Shown here: positions 1 to 9,438 of the stretch, in pieces
Numbering within the stretch: the first letter of the stretch is position 1
How the letters are laid out: every line of letters starts with the position of its first letter
Source of the DNA: Monoraphidium neglectum
Lineage: Eukaryota; Chlorophyta; Chlorophyceae; Sphaeropleales; Selenastraceae
Length of the DNA stretch: 15,994 nucleotides
Assembly (NCBI RefSeq): GCF_000611645.1
Contig: NW_014013157.1
Coordinates: 11,512 to 27,505 of the forward strand
Direction: 5' to 3'
The notes under the pieces: generated by a model
The model's input: the letters and a program-made list of their open reading frames with translations, nothing else
Told to the model about the DNA's origin: nothing
The model's database searches: none
Position numbers and translations under genes: made by a program

Positions 1-233
1 CCCCCGCCCCACGCGCTTTTTGCCACAAGGCGCCTGCCACTGCTGGGCATTCCCATGTCTTGATCTGCATTGGATTGATGCACCTGCTGTGAAGGAGCGG
101 TTGCTGTTTTGCCCACGGCACGGAGCGATCGTGGAGCTGTGTGTGGCCGCCCGCTTGCCCGCCCTTGCTCTGGGTGCCCTCTCCCAGCTTTCCAAAGGCT
201 GCGCTCCTCAATTGCCGGTGCTTTCCCCCACAG
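1..233 (+). other. Intron (or its 3' part) of the Agd3-like deacetylase gene
   Basis: No exon can be supported here. The stretch ends in a pyrimidine-rich run and a CAG acceptor at 231-233, directly before the first recognisable codon of the deacetylase. Family members carry a metal-binding His motif just before the Asn-Leu-Asp-Asn-Ala-Thr segment with which the exon opens. I did not find that motif in any frame of this stretch, so the preceding exon probably lies left of the window. Confidence 0.5.
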
Positions 234-2162
234 AACCTGGACAATGCCACCACATATGATGCCGAGAAGCAGATCGGACTCAACGTGCTCATGGCGGCGG
301 CGGTGCGTGCGCGGGCGCCGACGCAAGAGAGGATGCAAGCTGCTGTCCTCTCCTATCCCTTGAGCTTCACTGACCCCTGATGTCGTGTCTGCATCCCACC
401 TCTCCTGAATGAGGGCGGCGGGGGGGCAGGGGGGCTAGCGCCAAGCAGCTGAGCCAATGTTTTCTGCGAATGGGCGATTCTGACTACTTTGCGTGCACGC
501 AAGCGACAGGAGTCGTTGAGTCCGAACCAATCCAACTCTTGCAGTTTCCTCCCGCGCCACAACTGCAGGCGCACCTCAACCTGGCCAGCAAGCCCACCTC
601 CAGCAACAAGTGCATGGTGACGCCCCAGATCAGCGGCCTCATGAACGGCGACGCGCTGCGCGCGCTGAGGGCGGCCGGCCTGGAGTGCGCGACGGGCGAC
701 AACACGTGGGAGCACCTGAAGAACCAGCAGCACCCATACCAGATGCTGTACTCCAACGCGGTGAGCGATTGTGACCTGAGTGATGAGCGTGCCAGGAAGC
801 GTTCTAGGTGCTTCAAAGCGCCGGCAGCCAGCGAGCAGCTAGAACGCCCGCACGGACTGACCTGGCTGACAGCTGAGCATTTGCATCTGGATGTTGCAGA
901 TTCTGGGTGAGCCGTAGGTTGACCTGCGCACACGCACTTCCGCAGGCAAGGAATGGCTACGATGGCTTCGCCTTCCTGCCGCGCTTTGCCACTGGTGAGC
1001 GGTGCGGGCCCACCCGAGCAGGGGGTGTAGACGCCGGCAGACAGGCTGTTGCACCGGCAGTGGTGCGTCTTGCATCCTGTTTATTGCGGTGCGGACCCGT
1101 GTTTGGGCGAGCAAATGGCGCAGGCCAATTGACCGCCCATGTTTTGATTTCTGCAACATCAACCGCTTCTTCGACCCCTGCTGGATCCATCCATAATCCT
1201 GGAGGAAAAGGGCGTGTTTGATGGAGCACCCCGCCGGGAGAAAATAAAATCACCACCCACACCATACGTGCGACTGCGAATCCCTCCAAGCCTGGACCCG
1301 TTCCGTACTTACTGCTGGCCCCAACCTCCTCTTACCCCTGCAGAGATCTACTACAATTGCACCAACGCCGCCCAGATCGAGCGCTTGTACAACAACCTTT
1401 ACCAGCCTTACTACGGGTCCTACTCGACCATCGCTGACATCATCAAGCGCGAGGCGGTGCGGGTAGTGAGGGAGGGGCTGCTCGCCCTCAAGCACGACCC
1501 ATACATGATGCACCAGGCCAACCTGGCCGTCGACTCCACAGGGTGAGTGGCTGGGTAAGGCAGTTGGGGTTGGGTGCGTGTGCATGGTGTCCATGCATGT
1601 GAGCCGGTGCGGGGGTGTGCAGGCAAATGAGGAAGAACGGAACTGTCCAAGGTCCGGGGACGTTCTCAATCATGCGTGTGAGTCCGGCCACCCCTGACGG
1701 GTCGAGCCTTGGAGGCCCAAGTTGATCCCATTGAACGCCTTCCCCCCCTTGCACACACATGCACACACACCACTGCCACTATTCTCCCCCTCCAGGCAAA
1801 GCCTGGCTATGCGCTGGATCACCGGGGTCCTTAATGAGTTCCACGCCCTAGTCAACTGGCCTGTGCAGTCCAAAAAGGTGCGCCTGGGCTGCACCTCCGC
1901 TGCCAGACGTCACGGCCTTGGCTGTCGCCCTGCCGCTACGCGTACGGCGTGCCCCATCAGAGGGGGGACCCTTGGCCTTGCCATCTGCTTGGATGGAGCA
2001 CCGTTTGCCCTCCGAGTGGTTCTTCCATCCCCACCCCACACATATAGACTCTTTAACAACATCAATACACCGTCTCGTGACACAATCACAAATCGCCTGC
2101 AGCCACCCATACCCATTCAGAAATACACGCACAAATGCGCGCGCACGCACGCACGCGTGCAT

Positions 2163-2221
<59 letters not shown>

Positions 2222-2761
2222 CGCACACGCGCGCACACACCACATGCCCCCAAAAACCGCAGCTTGATGATCTCTACGCCATCTTCAAGGAGCGAGAGGC
2301 ACGCGACGCCTGCAAGCTCTCCTACAAAATTGAGATTGCACCCAACAAGCAGGTGCGGGCTGGCTTGGCGCATCCGCCTTACATTGCCACAGGTGCTGGC
2401 CACTCAGGTTGCCCTGTGCCCTCCCAGCGGACAAGCCCTGCTGGGTTCAATGAGGTACGTCCCGCCACTTGACAAGGCAGCTAAGCCCAGGCGCGATTAC
2501 CAGTCCTGCCATCTGATCAGCCCGCCAAGCCCTGCTGCCGGCCCTCCCGCAACAACCACACTATCGCAGGTGCAAGCCGTGACTATCACCAGCGGCGGCG
2601 GCGCGTGCGACGCCCCGCTCACGGTCCCCGCCACAACGACCGCCAGCGCGGGGGCCGCCCAGAGGATCGGCAACGACGCGCCGGCCTACAAGATCCCGCT
2701 TGCGGCTGGCGGAAGCGCAAGGGTCACCCTCTCGGGCGGCCCGACCTGGAGCCTCCCGTGA
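234..2761 (+). CDS. Agd3-like (CE18-type) polysaccharide deacetylase, C-terminal part, 5'-partial
   Basis: Exons: 234-302, 569-760, 946-994, 1344-1542, 1796-1877, 2263-2352, 2570-2761 (873 nt; 290 codons plus TGA); all junctions keep phase. Numbered from 234, family landmarks appear in order: NLDNAT (1-6), SGLMNGDALRAL (45-56), GDNTW (66-70), GYDGFAFLPRFAT (91-103), IYYNC (105-109), MMHQANL (158-164, His160 a likely catalytic or metal-site residue), VNWPVQS (189-195), then a beta-rich tail. I recognise this series, from memory, from fungal Agd3 deacetylases, which remove acetyl groups from galactosaminogalactan at the cell surface. The algal substrate is unknown. The N-terminal half, with the expected signal peptide and first His motif, lies outside the window. 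The 253-nt intron 1543-1795 is kept whole because only that joins phase correctly (Gly170-Gln171-Ser-Leu). The family call is firm; activity and secretion are inferred. Confidence 0.8.
2139..2242 (+). repeat. (CA)n microsatellite in a deacetylase intron
   Basis: An uninterrupted CA dinucleotide run spans about 2164-2214. It is flanked by impure CA/CG-alternating sequence on both sides. It lies in the 385-nt intron 1878-2262, ending about 20 nt before the acceptor CAG at 2260-2262. Apparent His-Thr or Cys-Val proteins read through it are repeat artefacts. Confidence 0.95.
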
Positions 2762-2929
2762 GGGGCCGGCGGCAGGTGGCGCTCTCCGGCGCATGTGCGG
2801 AGCTGCCGGGTTTGGCGGTGCTCAGCAGTTGCTGAGGTGCAGGCCAAGCCTTGGGTGTGGCGCCGCTTCTGCTGGCGACCAGCGGGGAGGCGTGTCCCAC
2901 ACGGAGGGCGCAATAAGAATAACAAACAA

Positions 2930-2954
2930 CATCGTCATCATCATCGTCATCATC
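2930..2954 (+). repeat. Short ATC/GTC triplet repeat in 3' UTR
   Basis: About eight CATCAT/CGTCAT-type triplet units lie in the probable 3' UTR of the deacetylase gene, immediately before an AATAAA hexamer. I see no coding role. Confidence 0.7.
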
Positions 2955-2960
2955 AATAAA
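2955..2960 (+). terminator. Possible polyadenylation signal AATAAA
   Basis: An AATAAA hexamer lies about 195 nt after the deacetylase stop codon. Green algae more often use TGTAA, and I saw none between the stop and this point. The first TGTAA found downstream is at 4403. The hexamer may therefore be chance in an AT-richer patch. Confidence 0.35.
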
Positions 2961-5090
2961 TCGTGCCTGGCGACAGCCTGGCTACGCAGGCGGTAGCTTT
3001 GCCCGCGCTCTCACACACTGCGCTCTGTCCTGGGCAGCATGCATCTGCACCCTGCGCCCCACGACGCAAGAAGACGCGGGGCCGGTTTCTAACCGCTGCG
3101 CGCCGCCTGTTGCAGCTCGGCGCCCGCAGGCCATGAATGGGACTGTGCCAGAGGCGCCCATCGCAGCACTCGCACCCCTGCAGTGCGGAAGGGCGACCAT
3201 GATACGCGCACAAATTCAGCTGTGCTCTGAGCTCCTGGAGCAGCCCACGATCTCGTACCACTTGGCAACACTGTCTTTGTGCTTGCGCGTCGCCCGTACT
3301 TGCGGACTTCACTTTGTTTTGGGCTGCCCCAGCACAAAACCAAACCTCACGCGCCAGCCGCGGGCCTGCTGCGCTTGCCTACAAATCACCGGTGCGGCTT
3401 CGATTGGCAGACGCGCAGTCACGCAGCTTTAATCTGCCGCACCCACGCGCCACTCACAGCACGGCGCGCGGACACACAGGGAGACTTCTTTTTGGGCTAC
3501 TTCATCTGCAGGTCACACGTCCTGCTATTGACTGCTTTGGGCATTTGCACTTTCAGGACGATCCGAGCGGCAAAGGGGAGCTGCCCCGCCGCCCGCTGCG
3601 CTGTGGGGGTCCGTTGCCTTCAGGGTGGGGGTCCGTCAAGCTTCTCCAGCACGCGGCACGGACCACAGAGTGAAACCGCCGACCAGGCAGTGTGTGGGCA
3701 GGCGTACCCAGTGGCGCGGGCGCACGCCGCGCCACGGCGCCGCGCCTTCCTTCCGCCGTGGGTTGACTCCTGCTGAACCTTGAGGAGATGACGTGGCGCC
3801 TCCAGCTGCCACAGAGCGGCAGATGATTGCGCTTTGCTGTCGTGCCAGGCTATTTCATTTTGAATGATTTCCATGGGATAGTGTGCGATCTGGTCTGCAG
3901 CCGCACATGGGAGCGCGCCCGCCCTCCGCTTGGCGCTGCGGAGCGCCTTGCCGACATCCCTTACACGGGCGGGCGCCCACGCTGCTGTGCCCGGCACTGT
4001 GCCCGGCACGGCAAACGGATCGATGCTGCGCCTTGCAGCCAACGCTCTGCAACCACTCCCGTTTGTCCACTACTTGTGACTATCACCCAACTCCCTGGTG
4101 GTCAGCACAGCTTGCAGTGACTTGACAGCACCTGCGCCGCCTGTTTGCTGCTTGCAGCGGGTGCGGTGCAGTGTTCACACCGCAGTGTTGTTGCACGTTG
4201 GTTGTCCACGCACTTAATTTCTGTTTCACATCACGGCACAGCTCTGTTCATCTGTCTTGATCAGCCTTGCCAAAATTATTCAGGATCCCACACATGCTCC
4301 AAGGTAGCACCCCCACTCTGGATGTTGGCTTGGATCTGCGCGTGCACGTGGTCAATCCTGTGTCAGCATATCCAAAACTTCTGAGGTGAGCACAAATTTT
4401 TCTGTAACTTCACATGGCCGCTGTACGAGGTTGTAACTGCCGTATCCACATGCTTCGTGGTGCCTGCTGGAGGCAACAAGAGCCCCCCTGCATAACTTGT
4501 GACCCGCCAAAACTGGCGCATCTCGCCCAGATACAGGGCAATCACTGGGCTGCATAATGCAAAATCGAAATATACCCTTGCACTTGTCAAATGGCGAGGG
4601 GGGGGCCAGAGGAGATAGCGCACGCGGCGGGGTCGAGCAGGGGCGGGCTGCTTGACATCATGAGATGTGCAAGCAGAAGCACACAGATCACGTGCCAACC
4701 AGGACCGCGCCCTGCAGCTGGTGCAAATAAAAAATGAATATATGATAGTGTATACGGTGATCGCACACCATCGTCCAGTGTGTATTCATTACGGCCCTAC
4801 GGCGTGTATCGCGCAAGCTGGCCCAAAAGTTGGACAATGTCCAATAAAATACAAAGCTTATAGGCGTTCCATCCAACGGTGCCTGGTGGCGCGCCAGGTC
4901 AACACAGTGCACAACAGCAGTCAAGCAGCGCACGCTGCGCTGATGTGCCGCTGCTGCGTTCACACATAGCTTTCCAAGCGAACCCGCAGGAGCCCAGCGC
5001 TCTGTACGGCCCTTGTTTGTGCTTGGGATCGCAGAGCGTCGGGCGCTGCAGCAGGAAGAGCGTCACTTTCTTTGGCTTTCTGCGGTAAGG
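2961..5090. other. Long stretch with no supportable gene
   Basis: I see nothing recognisable on either strand. Short open frames, such as 3133-3432 on + and 3620-4042 on -, show no family motif or convincing exon structure. Visible items are a perfect 12-bp tandem duplication at 3985-4008, two TGTAA motifs at 4403-4407 and 4432-4436, and AT-richer patches around 4550-4580 and 4725-4870 in otherwise GC-rich DNA. The right end must hold the 5' flank of the CFAP52 gene. A lineage-specific gene or a non-coding RNA here cannot be excluded. Confidence 0.5.
3985..4008. repeat. 12-bp perfect tandem duplication
   Basis: The unit CTGTGCCCGGCA occurs twice in direct succession (3985-3996 and 3997-4008) in the unassigned region. 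It contains the short inverted pair TGCC/GGCA. No function is evident. Confidence 0.75.
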
Positions 5091-8000
5091 ATGCAGCTGC
5101 AGCTGCGACATGTGAAGGGCTTCAAGTAAGTGCATCCTAGACTTGCAGTAGGTTTTTCCGCATGCACGCATCTCACGCGCCCAGATTCTGCATCTGCCAC
5201 AGCCCAGGATGCAACCCCAGATTGCAAGGACATGTGGCAGTCCGCACCACCAAGGATACCCGAGCGTGCTGAACTGGCCGTTTCCACCCCCCCCCCCAAA
5301 CACGCCGCCACCACCGCAGCGGCAGACTCCGCGGTGGCAGCGTGCAGGCGCACCCAACCCAGCCGGGATGCTTTTTCTACGCCGCGTCCAGCGGCATCGT
5401 GGCCGTTTATGATGTGCGTGAGCAGCTGGGTGGACATTGGGGGTAGGGGGTGCTTTCAGGGGTGATTCGACTTCTAGCTGCCCGCCTGATGGCACACTAT
5501 AACAGCCAGCAAGCAGGGAGCCAGTAGGCCAAAACGTACAAGAGCAGCAGCGCACAAGCCAGTACAGAAAGCGCTCCTACAATGTGGAAGCCTGTCCCCC
5601 CATGCGTGCTTATGACCAGCAGCCGCCCCTTGCAGCACTCCCTTGTACCAACACGTGACTGCCCGACACAGTGTCCCCAATGCCACACGATGCACGCGCG
5701 CAGTCCAATCCGACGCACCAGCTGCAGTTGAGGGGTCACGACGGGGAGATATCTGCGTTTGCCCTATCGGTGCGCGGGCGCTGCGTGACGTGGCTGGGGG
5801 ATCACGGATGATGCTGCTACTGCCGAGGCCGGCCCGGGCTCTGCACGGCTTGCAGCGCACGAATGTGTGCCTCACAACGGGGCGGCAACCATGCCCTGAA
5901 TTCCCTCACGTGCTTTGAGGAGGCAGACGCGCTCATACGTTGGACGTTTCAGATGCACTTGACAGCGGGGCGCCCTCCTGCTTCGTTACCCCTACATCTC
6001 CTCTCACATGAATCGCCTCACTGGCCTGTGTCGCTTGCCCGCAGCACAACGGCGCCATGCTGGCATCCGCCCAGCGCGGCTTCAACTGCGATGTGGTGGT
6101 CTGGGACACGGCGCGGCTGGCGCAGCGCAGCCGCTTCCAGGAGCACGACATCGAGGTGGCCTGCGATGAAGGGGGGGGAGCATGGCGAAGGCTGTGGGGG
6201 GACGGATGGGGGTGCAGCTGCTCGGCCCGTTTCTGGGGGGGCTTTTACCCGTTTCTGGGGGTTCAGGCGATTGGACAGCCGCTGCACCCCCATTTCAAAG
6301 CCTGTACCCATCCACACACCAGCCTGCCCCGAACGCTGCAGCATGCGGAAGCAGAGAGCGAGGGTGTGACGGCAGACCTGAGATAGGCCCTGCTTGTCTA
6401 CATTCTGCCCCACCCCCAAGACATGCGCTTGCACACAACACAACCCATGCACACACGTGCGTGACCACGCACCCACGCACACATGCCGCCCCCGCGCGCA
6501 CGCACACACGCACATAATCCAACAAAAAATCAAAGGTCGTGGCGGTCGGATTCTCGGCTGACGATCGGCTGCTGGCCACCATCGGATGCGAGACGTGAGC
6601 TGCGCGTCGGCCGGCGGCGCCTTGAACCACGCCCTTGCGTGCCTGGAGGTTTGCTGCCATCTTTGGCATTGGACGGCAGCCGACCAATCGAGAGGGGACG
6701 GCCCCTCTCCAGTTTGTCAGCCTGTGCACCGAATCCACCCTCACCGCCGCACCCCCCCCTCCCGGCCCGCCCCTCAAAACAGGGAGCGGCGCGTATTTGT
6801 GCTGGACACCGCCACGGGCAAGATTGTGACCACCTCGAAGCTCCCAGAGGACACCCCAGTGAGCAAAGGCGGGGAACGCAGCTGTGTTGTGCACACACGT
6901 GCGTGCTGCAGCGTTTGCTTGCGTGACTGCCAAGCCCGCCCAGCACTCAAAAGCTGCCAGGATCATCGGCCCAAACCAGAGCAAGCTGCAGAGCAGAAAC
7001 GGCACGTTTAAGCATATCGTTGAACTTCAAGACTCGATTGCGCCGTACGCCCACCTCCCCAACGCGCCACCCTTTGCCTGCATGCGCCAACCTGCAATTC
7101 TTTATTACAGCGCGTCGCAGCGCTGGCGTGGTCCCCGGCTAAGGGCCCCTGCTATGAGTTTGCGACCGCGGCAGGCCACCATGTGTATCTGTGGACTGTC
7201 GACCCTTTCAAGGTGGGAACCTGCCAAGCAACTGCCGAGAACGACCGCCCACGGGCTCGCTTCCAAGTGGTTGAGGAACCCGGGCGGCGGCCCTGCATTC
7301 AAGTGGCGCTGCAGCGGGGGCTTAGCGCTTTGCTCGTCTGTTTGGTCTGCACGCTCGGCTGGAATGCCATTGTGGCGCAGCGCAGCCCCTGGGGACGGCT
7401 TTAACAACAGCAGCAGTTGTGTATTTTTCTGGATGCACGGGCTCGGCACTTCCCCTCATCGTAGCGTGCCCACCGCGCGCGCGCTTGATTCAGGGATTCA
7501 TCAGCCACGACCGGATCACGCCAGGCAGCGTGCGTAGGTGCGCAGGGCTGTCTGCCACCGTGCGTTGCAGGGTGGGTGGATCAAACACACCAATCAAACA
7601 CATGATTGGTATGCGCGCACGCACGCATGCCAGACAAGAGCTTGCTGGCAATGTCCCTGCTGCCAAGCACGCGTCTCACAATTTCAACACCACCTCCACG
7701 CTCAACCTGCCAATACTCTATTCATGGATCCCAGGATTATATCGACCCTCACATACTCCGCTGATGGCGCCTGGCTATTTGCTGGAACTGAAAGCGGGGA
7801 TGTCATCACCATCAATGTGGCACGGCGGGCGATGCAGGTTGGTCTATCTGTTGCGCGGCCGGGCAGCACTCGCGCTGAGCCGCCCCAGAGGCAGGCCGAC
7901 GTCGCTTGCGTACTTGGCTAACGGATGCCAACCAGGGCAAGAGAGCCTCTTTGCACCCTGCCCTGCCTTCTGTCTGGCTGCCTGAATTCCGTCAACTGCG

Positions 8001-9407
8001 TCTGCGAGGGCGCTCGGGCTTGCTTCCTCTCACATGGCGACCCCCTCGCTGCGGGCGCCAATGCAGCTGATGCACCCGGTCGCGTCCGGCGGCATCGGCT
8101 TCACAGGCCTGGCGCCCGGCGGGAAGCTGCTGGTCGGCGCCGGCGACGGCACCCTGAACCTCTTCGACTTCCAGCAGGCGGCCCACTCCGCTCCGCCGCT
8201 GGCTGTCGTGCCCGGCGCGATCAGCGCGGCCAGCCCGGTGGCAGGGGTCCCGGGCCGGCTGCTGGTGGGGACGCAGCAAGGCGGCATATACTGGTGGGCA
8301 GCCGCTGGCAGAAGTGGGGTCAGTGCGGGTGGGATGCCCCGTGAGCCCCGCGTTGCCTGCTGCCAGCGGCACCTGTGGATCCAGACTAGCATGCTTGTGG
8401 GAGCGTTGTGGATTGCAGAGTGTGCCTTTGCATTACAGCCTCCTGCGAACCCCACCCACACGAGACGCTGGTCATTGAGATATATACCCTCGGACCCTGC
8501 GTACCCTCAGGGTGGACATGGTGCTCGGGAGTGGTGGCGGCAGCGGCCGGCCGTCGACGACGACGGGCTTGGCAGCCGGCACGTGCGCCTGCACGACATA
8601 CGAGCACTCGCAGCAGGGGGCGCTGACGGGGCTCGCCTATTCCACAACCGGCGACGCAATTGCGACCTCCAGCGCGGACGGGACGGTCTGCGTCTGGGGC
8701 GCGGCGGTGAGCGGACGCGTCTTTGAGGGTGTGCACCCGTAACGTCGAGGCAGGCTGCAAAGGGACGGCCTGGGCGACGGAGCGGCACGGGAGATGCATG
8801 CGTTTCGAGATCCAATGAAATCCCTTAATGAATTGCTGTGTGTCTAGGGAAGTGGGGATTCCTCAATAGTGGGTGGCCTTTCCGTGCGGGTGCCCGCAGG
8901 ACTTCCAGCTGAAGGCGCGGGCCGCCGACCCTAGGGCCGGCGAGGCGCAGAGCGTGGCGTTGTCCAAGGACTGGGTCGTCTCAGGCTGGGCCGACGGCAC
9001 TGTGCGCTGCCATGCGCTAACCCCCTCCGGGACCATCGGCCCGACACCTTTCCCGGGCGCCGGCGGCACCACCATTGGCGGCCGCATGTCCCCAGCAGCC
9101 GGCGGCCGGGTTTCCCCGGCGTTGGGCGTCTCTGCCGCTGCGCATGCCAGCGCGGCGGGTGCAGCCGGCGCCGCGGCGGTGCCGCTGGTTTGGAGCATCC
9201 CCGCGGCGCACCAGACGCCCCAGGCGTGCGGGGCAACTGCTGTGCAGCTGTCCAACCGCGGCCACTTCCTAGCCAGCGGCGGCGCGAGCGGGGAGGTGCG
9301 GGTGTGGGACGCGGCAAGCAGGGAGCTGGCGAGCCACTTGAAACACCACAGCCAGGCCATCACAGACATCAAGGTGCGCGAGCGCGCGCATGTGTGTGTG
9401 TGTGTGC

Positions 9408-9438
<31 letters not shown>

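Noticed and set aside
1848..2243. Cys-Val repeat protein on the minus strand and His-Thr repeat proteins on the plus strand
   Set aside because: They are translations of the intronic (CA)n microsatellite.
3620..4042. 140-codon minus-strand open frame in the gap
   Set aside because: No motif, no splice support, and the composition is typical of chance frames in GC-rich DNA.
6295..7005. 236-codon open frame on the minus strand
   Set aside because: It overlaps CFAP52 exons 5 and 6, which match the family, and consists largely of intron complement. High GC leaves long chance frames.
8034..8726. Reading straight through the CFAP52 intron at 8294-8510 as one 230-aa frame
   Set aside because: The frame happens to stay open, but after 8510 it no longer encodes WD40 sequence. 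Splicing 8293 to 8511 restores GGIYW-VDMV and the next blade.
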